From the NCBI GenBank assembly GCA_002336815.1, contig DDEU01000046.1, positions 1,003 to 58,132 on the forward strand: a stretch of DNA of 57,130 bases. The letters are read 5' to 3'. The translations under genes were made by a program, and so were the position numbers. The notes below the pieces were generated by a model. The model was not told the DNA's origin and did no database searches. It saw only the letters and a program-made list of their open reading frames with translations. The first letter of the stretch is position 1, and each line of letters starts with the position of its first letter. Shown one piece after another: positions 35,295 through 43,274 of the stretch. This DNA comes from Chitinophagaceae bacterium UBA1946. GTDB lineage: Bacteria; Bacteroidota; Bacteroidia; Chitinophagales; Chitinophagaceae.

Positions 35295-35375
35295 ACCACT
35301 AATTTTCCGTAAGGTACAAAACAGCCGCCTGCGCCGAAATGACGGGTATCAGTGCGGCTGCTGATTCAAAATGGA

Positions 35376-35406
35376 AAAGAGAGATCATGTTGAACGATCT
35401 CTCTTT
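35376..35406 (-). terminator. Terminator of the PKD-repeat gene
   Basis: Stem AAAGAGAGATC / GATCTCTCTTT (11 bp) with a 9-base loop, 21 bases after the PKD gene stop codon on the minus strand, followed there by TTTTCC. Confidence 0.8.
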
Positions 35407-35426
35407 ATCCAGTCTGGTATTTTAAA

Positions 35427-38400
35427 TTATCTTGATAGAGAAACATTTCCCGATAGTGGCAGTATCGTGCCGTTCTCTCCTATCAGCTCTACCACGTACA
35501 CAAACACATCGGTCCCGAGTTTTCCGCCCCTGAAAGTGCCATCCCAGCCCGCTGACGGATCATTTGAATTAAAATTGGTCTTTTCAAAAACCAACTCACC
35601 CCAGCGGCTAAAGATCGCCATCTTCCTGATCTTGGAGATGCCCTTGCCCCGCGGATAAAACACATCGTTGATGCCGTCATTGTTGGGCGAGAACAGGTTA
35701 GGGATAAATACATTGGCCCCATCAAATTTCACGATCACATTTACACGGTCGTTTGCATAACAGCCACCGGGATTCTTTACTTCAATATTGTATTCTGTAT
35801 TTTGTACCGGCTTTACCGTAATGATATTGCTGCCTGCACGGAAAATGTCTCCGGTTGGAGACCATTTCACCTCCGTTACATCACTTGAATATACAGCTTC
35901 CAGGTCTATTGATGTACCGGCACTAATAGTTTTGTCCGGCCCCGCATTTACTGTTGGGCTATTGTACACCGTTAGTTTAACAAACCCGGTATCTTTAAAG
36001 CAGCCTGCATCGTCTGTTCCAACAACCCGGTAGTTAGTAGTAGTATCCGGTTTTGCCAATGGACTTGCCACCGTGCTGCTGTTAAGTCCCTGCGAAGGAA
36101 ACCAATCATAAGTAGCAGCTCCGCTTGCTGCCAACCGGCTGCTCTGGCCTTTGCACATGCTAACCGGCGTACTGTAGGTCATTACAAAAGGTTGTTTTAC
36201 CTGGATGCTGATGCTGTCTTTGCTGCTGCAACCCTGCAAAGAAGTGCCGGTTACAGAGAATTTTGCAGATGCCATCGGCCGAACGGTTACAGATGCACAA
36301 CTGTCGCAGGTGAGTCCGCCTGCAGAAAGCCATTTATAACTGCTTGCGCCACTGGCCATCAGGTTTGCAGCAACACCCCTGCAAAGAAAATTGCTGCCGG
36401 TGATCTTTACAACAGGTGCTGCAAATGCCTCTATCGTTTTCACAATTGTTTTGGAACAGCCATTGCTTACATTCGCCGTGAGAGTAATCGTGTATACCCC
36501 CGGGTTAGTGTATTGCTGTACAGGTGGATCTTTTAAAAGCGAGGTGTTGCTATTGCCCAATTGCCACTGCCAGTTCACTAGCCCGGTGTCAGCGGAAGTA
36601 ATCGCTGCGTGGAAGTTTGCATTTAATGGCGCACAACCATCGCCGCTTGTGAGCATTTCTATTGCCGGAGACAGTGCCACCCTTACCGGAACGGGGGATT
36701 GGTAATTACCTGTGCAGCCCCTCGCTGTTGTGATCGACAATGATGGATAATAAATGCCGGGCAATGGATATTGATGTACAGGACTGGTTGCCGTTGTGCT
36801 GTTGCTGTCACCAAAGGTCCAGCGGTAAGAAGCAATGGCATCATTGCTGCTGCTGCTGTTTTGAAATGAAATACTGCCGCCATTGCATAGTACACTGTCC
36901 GGGAATTTAAAGAATGGTTTTGCATAGATGTTTGTGATACTGTCTTTGCCGGTTACGGCTACCCTGCAGCCAATATCATCTACTAAAATGATCTTGGGTA
37001 AAAAGATGCCTGAGTCCTGGTACACATACCTAAGCGAAGTATCTGCCCCCATCGCTGTTACGCCATCATTAAAATCCCAGATATACGAAACTGCATTTTC
37101 TGTATGTGCAATAAAATCAACCTGGTAGGGTTTACAAAGGGCAAGCGGGCTATAACTGATACTTCCTTTTGGACCTTTTACTATAATTCTTTTTGATACG
37201 GTATCTGCACAGGCGCCATGGCCTTTGGCGATCAAAGTGGCAGTATATACACCCGGGTAAGTATAAAAATGTGAAGGATCGGCCGCATTGGTGGAACTGC
37301 TGTCTCCAAACTTCCAGTATTCACTCACCATACCTGTGGAATGATTGCTGAACTGTATCAGTAAAGGAGGGCAGGTTCGGAAAGAATCACTCATATCAAA
37401 AACAGCCACTGTCTTTTTAACCCTTATCATGTTCGTGACTGTACTGGTATCCTGGCAGCCATACCGGTTCCTTATGATCAGCGTTACTGTATATACGCCT
37501 TCATTTTGGTAAGCATGTTGAGGCGATTGTCCGGTACCGCTAGTACCATCGCCAAAGTGCCAGTCATAGGTAGTTCCTGTTTCAGCATAGGGACAAACAA
37601 ATTTTATATTGTAACCCGGGCAGGCCACGGAATCGTTGGCAAAGAACCAGGCACTTGGCTTTTTGATCACCACTTTTGCAGGTAGCTGGAAGGTATCCGT
37701 GCAGCTCCTGCTGTCAGTAACTTTAAGGGAGACCGGGTAAGAACCATTGCGCAGGTAAGTGTGCACAAAAGGGGCCGTGCTTACACTGTCCCTGGTTCCA
37801 TCTCCAAAATTCCACTCCCACCTGCGTATCGGCGCATTGGTTTCTGCAACGGAGCTATCCGAGAACAGCAAGGGGGCGTTGATACAACCGCCGCCATTCA
37901 TCACTGCGAAGGATGCAGTTGGACCAACTACATTGATATACATTCGCTTGATAACAGAATCCATACAATTGAGTGAATCCAGCGTAGTTAATTTTACTGT
38001 ATAGGTGCCCCGGTTTGAATAGGTATGGGCAATATAGTTGACCCTGGTGATGGTAGTGGTATCGTCACCAAAATTCCAGAAGTATTTCAATACATCCGGG
38101 TTCGGTATACCTGTTGAAAGCCTGGTGCTAACACCTTTACAGACACTGCTGTCTGATGCAAAAAAATTATTATAGAGGTCGATTATTTTAACCCTTTTCG
38201 TTACGGAATAATCGCAATGGGTGGAATCGTTGGTGGCAGTTAATGTTACATTGTAGATGCCCGGACCGGGATAATAATGTATAGGAGAAGAATCTGATGA
38301 ACTGCTGCCGTCACCAAAACTCCAGCTAAGGTGATCTGCACCGATAGAAAAATTATTGAATGATCTTTTCAGTTTATCCTGGCATTGAAAATCGATGCTG

Positions 38401-40001
38401 AATTTCGCTACGGCTGGTTTTATATAAATGTATTTTTCAAACGTGATGGTATTGGCGCAGCCTCCGTTGAGTGCAGTGAGCTGAACGTCCATCCAGCCGG
38501 TATCTTTATAGATATGTAGGGGATTTTGTTCCGGCGAAAAATTATTGTCTCCAAAAGTCCAGAGCCATGAATTGGCGCCGCCTGTTGAAAGGTCTGTAAA
38601 ATTGATGATGGTACTGGCACAGGCATTCCGGGGATTCACAGAAAAATTTGCCACGGGCTTAGTGCTCAGTCTTATCGCATCGGGTACGATGCTGGTATCT
38701 TTGCATCCGTTTACAGCAGTAGTGATGAGCGAAATGGTATAGGAACCGAGGTTCTGAAATGTATGTACCGGTGAAGGCAATGTTGAAGTAAAATTGTCAC
38801 CATCATTAAAATTCCACAGGTAACTGCTGATACCCACACTGGAAACATTGGTCACCGAAAATGTTTTTGTAAACGGGATACAGCCGCTGTCGGGAAGATT
38901 GTTAAAAACAATTACCGGGGACTGTACTTTTATATATTTTGTTTTTGTTGACGAATCAATACAGCCACTGCTGTTCGTTACAATGAGGCGTACAGAAAAT
39001 ACGCCCGTGTCAGTATAAGTATGAGACGGGTTGGATTGTGTTGATGTACTGCTGTCTCCAAAATACCACAGGTAGCTGTTATCGGCACTCACCTGGTTTG
39101 AAAAATTTACAGTGGCCGGTGCCTTGCAGTTAAATAAATGATCACCGCTAAAAGCTGCACTTACCGGGCTTTCTACTTTGATCGCTTTCGAAAAGGTATC
39201 AATGCAACCGGCTTGATTTTGTACGGTGAGTTTTACAATATAAGTTCCGCCGGTAGTATAAATGTGGGCAGGGCCCAGCAGGGATGAACTGGTACCATCT
39301 CCATATTCCCAGTGACTTGTATACGTGCTGTTGGCGGTTGAATTATTCTGGAAGCCGATTTTATTGGGTGTGCAGGCAGCTACCGGCCAGTTGATAAAAG
39401 CTGCTTTTACAATATTGTTATTTATGTATGCTGATTTTCTTAACGTAGATGCACAACCGTTGGCTGTGATCACTTTTAAGGTAACAGCATAGTCGCCCGG
39501 TAATGTGTAGGTATGCGTTGGATGCTGTTCGCCCGATAAAATACCATCGCCGAAATCCCATTGCCAGGTGCTGATGCTGGCAGCAGACACTGTTTGGTCC
39601 GTAAAACTTACCGCGAACGGGTTGCAGCCAACGGTGGGGCTGGCATTGAATTTTACAACGGCTGTAGGAAATACCTGGATGAAGTTTGTTTTAATAACCG
39701 AATCTTTGGTAGTACCTTTTTTGATCACCAGTTTGATACTGTAAAAGCCAGGTGCAAAATAGGTGACCGACGGATTTTGTAAATTGGAGTAAGTGCCATT
39801 GCCCAGATCCCATTTCCATTCAGTGGGATTGCCGGAAGACTGGTCTGTAAAGTTCACCAGTATGGGCGAGCAACCACTGACGAGGTTAGCAGAAAAATTG
39901 GCTGCTACCTGGCATTGTGCAGTGCGTTGGGTACATAAGAGAATAATGAACATTACCAAAATGTTCATGGATTGCTTTTGTGGGTTGGATAGCGGTTTCA
40001 T
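35427..40001 (-). CDS. Giant PKD-repeat surface protein with T9SS type B (gliding-type) sorting domain
   Basis: 1,524 residues from the ATG at 40001, which opens a signal peptide (MKPLSNPQKQSMNILVMFIILL); the open frame extends to 40121 but without sense. I count 14 successive PKD-like domains of about 90 residues, each marked by a motif such as WQWDFGDG, LWNFNDG or YDWHFGDG. Two or three Ig-like modules with Cys pairs follow (about 1240-1430), then the gliding-motility-associated C-terminal domain: 'FIPNLFSPNNDGINDVF', 'IFSRWGELVFE' and 'WDGTFRGGKLGTDVFVYVVEL'. It should be secreted by T9SS and displayed on the surface as a long fibre, as in adhesins of gliding Bacteroidota. Confidence 0.93.
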   Translation of the reverse strand: MKPLSNPQKQSMNILVMFIILLCTQRTAQCQVAANFSANLVSGCSPILVNFTDQSSGNPTEWKWDLGNGTYSNLQNPSVTYFAPGFYSIKLVIKKGTTKDSVIKTNFIQVFPTAVVKFNASPTVGCNPFAVSFTDQTVSAASISTWQWDFGDGILSGEQHPTHTYTLPGDYAVTLKVITANGCASTLRKSAYINNNIVKAAFINWPVAACTPNKIGFQNNSTANSTYTSHWEYGDGTSSSLLGPAHIYTTGGTYIVKLTVQNQAGCIDTFSKAIKVESPVSAAFSGDHLFNCKAPATVNFSNQVSADNSYLWYFGDSSTSTQSNPSHTYTDTGVFSVRLIVTNSSGCIDSSTKTKYIKVQSPVIVFNNLPDSGCIPFTKTFSVTNVSSVGISSYLWNFNDGDNFTSTLPSPVHTFQNLGSYTISLITTAVNGCKDTSIVPDAIRLSTKPVANFSVNPRNACASTIINFTDLSTGGANSWLWTFGDNNFSPEQNPLHIYKDTGWMDVQLTALNGGCANTITFEKYIYIKPAVAKFSIDFQCQDKLKRSFNNFSIGADHLSWSFGDGSSSSDSSPIHYYPGPGIYNVTLTATNDSTHCDYSVTKRVKIIDLYNNFFASDSSVCKGVSTRLSTGIPNPDVLKYFWNFGDDTTTITRVNYIAHTYSNRGTYTVKLTTLDSLNCMDSVIKRMYINVVGPTASFAVMNGGGCINAPLLFSDSSVAETNAPIRRWEWNFGDGTRDSVSTAPFVHTYLRNGSYPVSLKVTDSRSCTDTFQLPAKVVIKKPSAWFFANDSVACPGYNIKFVCPYAETGTTYDWHFGDGTSGTGQSPQHAYQNEGVYTVTLIIRNRYGCQDTSTVTNMIRVKKTVAVFDMSDSFRTCPPLLIQFSNHSTGMVSEYWKFGDSSSTNAADPSHFYTYPGVYTATLIAKGHGACADTVSKRIIVKGPKGSISYSPLALCKPYQVDFIAHTENAVSYIWDFNDGVTAMGADTSLRYVYQDSGIFLPKIILVDDIGCRVAVTGKDSITNIYAKPFFKFPDSVLCNGGSISFQNSSSSNDAIASYRWTFGDSNSTTATSPVHQYPLPGIYYPSLSITTARGCTGNYQSPVPVRVALSPAIEMLTSGDGCAPLNANFHAAITSADTGLVNWQWQLGNSNTSLLKDPPVQQYTNPGVYTITLTANVSNGCSKTIVKTIEAFAAPVVKITGSNFLCRGVAANLMASGASSYKWLSAGGLTCDSCASVTVRPMASAKFSVTGTSLQGCSSKDSISIQVKQPFVMTYSTPVSMCKGQSSRLAASGAATYDWFPSQGLNSSTVASPLAKPDTTTNYRVVGTDDAGCFKDTGFVKLTVYNSPTVNAGPDKTISAGTSIDLEAVYSSDVTEVKWSPTGDIFRAGSNIITVKPVQNTEYNIEVKNPGGCYANDRVNVIVKFDGANVFIPNLFSPNNDGINDVFYPRGKGISKIRKMAIFSRWGELVFEKTNFNSNDPSAGWDGTFRGGKLGTDVFVYVVELIGENGTILPLSGNVSLSR

Positions 40002-40082
40002 AGTTGAGCAATTAAGAAAATAGCATTCTGCAGGGAGCGTATTGCTACGGGTAACCCTTTTTAAAACCGGGATTGCATTGTT

Positions 40083-40104
40083 GCCGCCGGTAGATACCGG
40101 CGGC
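40083..40104. repeat. Perfect GC-rich palindrome upstream of the PKD gene
   Basis: GCCGCCGGTA-GA-TACCGGCGGC: ten complementary bases on each side of a 2-base centre. No T-run follows on either strand. It lies 82 bases before the PKD gene start and 178 bases after the kinase stop codon. It could be a regulator site or the remains of a terminator. Confidence 0.5.
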
Positions 40105-40281
40105 CTAATGCGTTTAACCATGCATACCCAAACAGCAGTTCTGGTAATGATTTTATAAATCGTTAATACTGCATGGCCTTATTTCCCTTTGGTTTCAGCG
40201 GAATAATATTTTACTGGTTTAAATTACCTGTACCCGGGATTGAAAGCCTTTTGGATAACTGTTTTTTCCCGTTACAGTTTA

Positions 40282-42051
40282 CTATGCTGCAACTACCTGC
40301 TTGCTCACAGGTACCTGCGCAATTATTTCGCATCCGTTGCCTTCAGAAGTATTCAGTGTAAATACACCATCCAGCAGGCGGATTCTTTTTTTAATGTTGT
40401 TCAGGCCGATGCCCATTGTTACCAGGCGGGCATCAAATCCCTGCCCGTTATCATAAATCCTCATCACAATGGTATTGTCGCTTACAGCAATGCTGATATC
40501 GACTGCCGTAGCCTTTGAATATTTTACAATATTGGTAAGTTGTTCTTGCAGCATCCGGTACAGGCTCAGCGCTGTATCATCATCAATATGGTTGCTGTTG
40601 AGTTCTGCAAAATCTGTATGCACCCTGAACTGCCTGTTGATATTCATCGATGATACCAGGTTCTCAAACAGTTCAACAGGTGAGCCGGTGTTGCTTTCTG
40701 TAACAGGTACGAGCCGGTGTGTGAGCTTTCTGAGTTCACTGATGGCCGTTAGTAAATACTCCCTGGATGTTTCTGCCAGCTCACTTACTTTTTCGGGCGT
40801 GGCACTTTTGATCATCGCCAGGTTAAGGAGGCAACCGGTAAGTATCTGGTTTACGTTGTCGTGCAGTTCAGCACCAATGATCCTGCGTTCGCTTTCCTGT
40901 GTTTCTATGATCGCTTTTGTGATCCGTACATCTTCCTCTTTATATTTTGTTACATCCTGCATCACACCCACCATTCTTTCCGGCCGGCCGTATTTATCAA
41001 AGATGGTGAGCCACCTGTCGTAGATAAATTTATACGAATCGTCTGCGCATTTAAACCGGTAAGTGAGGTGCGAATTTTTCTTCCTGCTGCTAAAAACCTC
41101 ATCCACTGTTTTACATACTCTTTCAAAATCGTCAGGATGAATATTTTTTTTCCACCAGTTGGTAAGGTTTTTTATTTCAGCTACCTGGTAGCCCAGCATT
41201 TTTGTAATGCCTTCGTTGTAAAACATTTTATTGTTCACTACATCCCAATCCCAGATGGTATCCGCAGTAGCTTCGGTGAGGATATTATGGCGCTCTACCC
41301 TTTTCTGCAGTTGCTGTTCTGCAGTACGTCTTTGAGTAATATCCCTTACAATAGCCTGGATATTGCCATTACCGGTAAGGCTTGCACTTATTTCTCCAAA
41401 GAACAAAGTGCCTTCGCTTTTTACAAACTGTCTTTCTGCCAGTATGGTCTCTCCCTGGAAAAGCCTGTCTGTCGCTACAGGTAATTTGCCCCTGTAGGCC
41501 ACTGGCATGATATCGGCTACATTGAGTAGGATCAGTTCATCCCGGGTATAACCAAGCATTTTACAACCACTTGTGTTGGCTGATAAAAAATTCCCCTGCC
41601 TGTCAAAAATGAATATGCCGTCGGCCGCATATTCAATGATGTCCCTGTATTGGTCATTTTCACTATTGGGTTGTTGCTTGTTTTCGGTGATGTCGATCAA
41701 TATATTGATACCTCCTGAAATTTTCCCGGCTTCATTGTATAACGGCGCCGGGTATGTTATTACGTGCCGGAGGCTGTTGTCGGGCCGTTGCACAATGATC
41801 TCTTTTCCATAAACCGGTTTTTGCTGCATCAGGGTTTTGGCCATGGGGCACTCACCCGGCTTCAGGCTGCTCCCGTCTGCATTAAATGTTTTCCAGCTTC
41901 CACCCCAGCGATCCTGCCCTGCTACTGGCTCTCTTCCCCATAGTTCCACCGCTGCTTTGTTATATGCTTTTACAAAACCCATTTCATCACAGGTATAAGC
42001 TGCGTTGGGCAGATCTCGGAGCATTTCTTTTATGAGCATCAGGTCGTTCAT
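40282..42051 (-). CDS. PAS-domain sensor histidine kinase (HisKA_3 type), soluble
   Basis: 589 residues with no transmembrane segment, so it is cytoplasmic. Three PAS domains (about 5-122, 132-242 and 255-372) are followed by a HisKA_3 dimerisation region with the phospho-accepting His397 in 'ERRIIGAELHDNVNQ' and a HATPase_c domain with the N-box Asn507 and 'DNGQGFD' (about 534-540). HisKA_3 kinases pair with LuxR/NarL-type regulators. It overlaps the preceding receiver gene by 4 bases (ATGA), so the two are translated together. The signal is unknown; PAS domains suggest redox, oxygen or small molecules. Confidence 0.95.
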   Translation of the reverse strand: MNDLMLIKEMLRDLPNAAYTCDEMGFVKAYNKAAVELWGREPVAGQDRWGGSWKTFNADGSSLKPGECPMAKTLMQQKPVYGKEIIVQRPDNSLRHVITYPAPLYNEAGKISGGINILIDITENKQQPNSENDQYRDIIEYAADGIFIFDRQGNFLSANTSGCKMLGYTRDELILLNVADIMPVAYRGKLPVATDRLFQGETILAERQFVKSEGTLFFGEISASLTGNGNIQAIVRDITQRRTAEQQLQKRVERHNILTEATADTIWDWDVVNNKMFYNEGITKMLGYQVAEIKNLTNWWKKNIHPDDFERVCKTVDEVFSSRKKNSHLTYRFKCADDSYKFIYDRWLTIFDKYGRPERMVGVMQDVTKYKEEDVRITKAIIETQESERRIIGAELHDNVNQILTGCLLNLAMIKSATPEKVSELAETSREYLLTAISELRKLTHRLVPVTESNTGSPVELFENLVSSMNINRQFRVHTDFAELNSNHIDDDTALSLYRMLQEQLTNIVKYSKATAVDISIAVSDNTIVMRIYDNGQGFDARLVTMGIGLNNIKKRIRLLDGVFTLNTSEGNGCEIIAQVPVSKQVVAA

Positions 42052-42434
42052 AGGGCTGGGTTAACTTTTTGTTTGCCGTTGGTTAAAGAATTGATCGCAG
42101 GTATTATCTTTTCAATGTCGTGGTATTTATCAAAAATGAAATGCACACCCAGAAAATCACAATACTGCTTTTTGATCTCATTCACATGATTGAACAATAC
42201 GATAAGCGCTGCTGTACGATGGTCTTTTTTTATTTTTTTTACAATGTCTATTGATCTCAATGCCGGCATATTCATATCAAGCAGTACAATATCCGGCCGC
42301 ACCTGTTCCATTATTAGTATTGCTTCTGCATAGGCGGATGCCGTATACACCGCTTCAATATTCTCAGCATCTTTTACAAGAACCACCAGCCGTTCACTTA
42401 TCAATGCTGATTTATCTATTACTAAAACATTCAT
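42048..42434 (-). CDS. Stand-alone response-regulator receiver protein
   Basis: 128 residues, a single receiver domain. The phospho-acceptor is Asp53 in 'DIVLLDMNMP' and Lys103 is conserved. Two key positions differ from the norm: the acidic pair near the start is reduced to one Asp (VIDKS), and the switch Thr/Ser after strand 4 is Phe81 (IVLFNH). Phosphorylation may still occur but signal output could be altered. It is the first gene of the operon with the PAS kinase. A motif at 42473-42485 upstream is shared with the other two-component operon. Confidence 0.9.
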   Translation of the reverse strand: MNVLVIDKSALISERLVVLVKDAENIEAVYTASAYAEAILIMEQVRPDIVLLDMNMPALRSIDIVKKIKKDHRTAALIVLFNHVNEIKKQYCDFLGVHFIFDKYHDIEKIIPAINSLTNGKQKVNPAL

Positions 42435-42472
42435 TTGGATAGGGATTAATTACAATACAAAGAACCCTCATA

Positions 42473-42485
42473 ATGAAGCACTAAA
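42473..42485 (-). promoter_or_regulatory. Shared motif TTTAGTGCTTCAT, copy A
   Basis: Thirteen bases, read on the minus strand, identical to 46381-46393, with TACTA a few bases upstream in both. It lies 39 bases before the receiver gene start. It could be a promoter-proximal or regulator-binding element common to the two two-component operons. Confidence 0.4.
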
Positions 42486-42525
42486 AAATAGTATTATAAG
42501 CCTTAATCGGTTAGAAAAACTGCGG

Positions 42526-42648
42526 GTGGGGTATAGATTGATTTCTACAAATCCTGATGATCCGGCAAGTGATGATATGTGGAAGCGGCTGACGGCGCAG
42601 CTATACAGGAATGCAAAAGGGAAAAAAATCAGAGCTCTACATCGTTGA
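42526..42648 (+). other. Orphan open frame without a normal start
   Basis: The 195-base gap between the receiver and LuxR genes holds a plus-strand frame without stops up to TGA 42646. It reads in part LRVGYRLISTNPDDP and MWKRLTAQLYRNAKGKK and has coding-like composition. It lacks an ATG near its beginning (the first possible start is GTG at 42526) and its end overlaps the LuxR gene. It may be a gene remnant or chance; no family is recognised. Confidence 0.25.
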
Positions 42649-43270
42649 TGATATGCTGTACGATGGCATACCTGGTAAGTTCTCCATTGGTATTTAATCC
42701 CAGCTTGGTCATAACATGACTGCGGTGTGTGCTTACAGTTGACAATGCAAGAGAAAGCATCTCTGCGATCTGGCTGAGTGTTTTGCCCGACGCCAGTAGT
42801 TTGAAGATTTCAAATTCCCTGTTGGAGAGTGTTTCGTGAGGTTTGCCGTCATACTTATTATCGATAAGTTTTTCAGCGATCTCTGATGTGATGTATTTTT
42901 TTCCAAGAGATATTCTTCTGATTGCAATAATGAGTTCTTCCGGGGCAGAATTTTTATTAAGGTAACCGGAAGCGCCTGCTTTCAATACTCTTACTGCATA
43001 AAGGTCTTCGGGATATATACTCAGGATGAGTACCGGTATTTCAGGTTTGATAGATTTTATCTGTTCCAGCGCCTCAAGTCCACTCCTGCCCTGCATATCA
43101 AGGTCGGATATTACAAGATCCCAGTCATGCAGGATCACTTCTTTGATCAGCGTTTCGCCATCACACACTTCTTTTATAACTGCTGCAGGGAATTCATCTT
43201 TTAATATTTGTATTAACCCAAGACGGATGAAACTATGGTCGTCAGCTAGTATAATTCTCGAAATGTTCAT
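42629..43270 (-). CDS. LuxR/NarL-family response regulator
   Basis: 213 residues from the ATG at 43270; a longer frame to 43342 overlaps the kinase gene and is rejected. The receiver domain (1-120) has the acidic pair Asp10-Asp11, phospho-acceptor Asp56 in 'LVISDLDM', and the conserved Lys in 'GYLNKN'. The C-terminal GerE/LuxR helix-turn-helix (about 145-205) has 'LSNREFEIFKLLASGKTLSQIAEML' and 'STVSTHRSHVMTKLG'. It starts 4 bases after the stop of the large kinase gene and is its likely phosphorylation partner. DNA targets are unknown. Confidence 0.96.
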   Translation of the reverse strand: MNISRIILADDHSFIRLGLIQILKDEFPAAVIKEVCDGETLIKEVILHDWDLVISDLDMQGRSGLEALEQIKSIKPEIPVLILSIYPEDLYAVRVLKAGASGYLNKNSAPEELIIAIRRISLGKKYITSEIAEKLIDNKYDGKPHETLSNREFEIFKLLASGKTLSQIAEMLSLALSTVSTHRSHVMTKLGLNTNGELTRYAIVQHIINDVEL

Positions 43271-43274
43271 AAGT

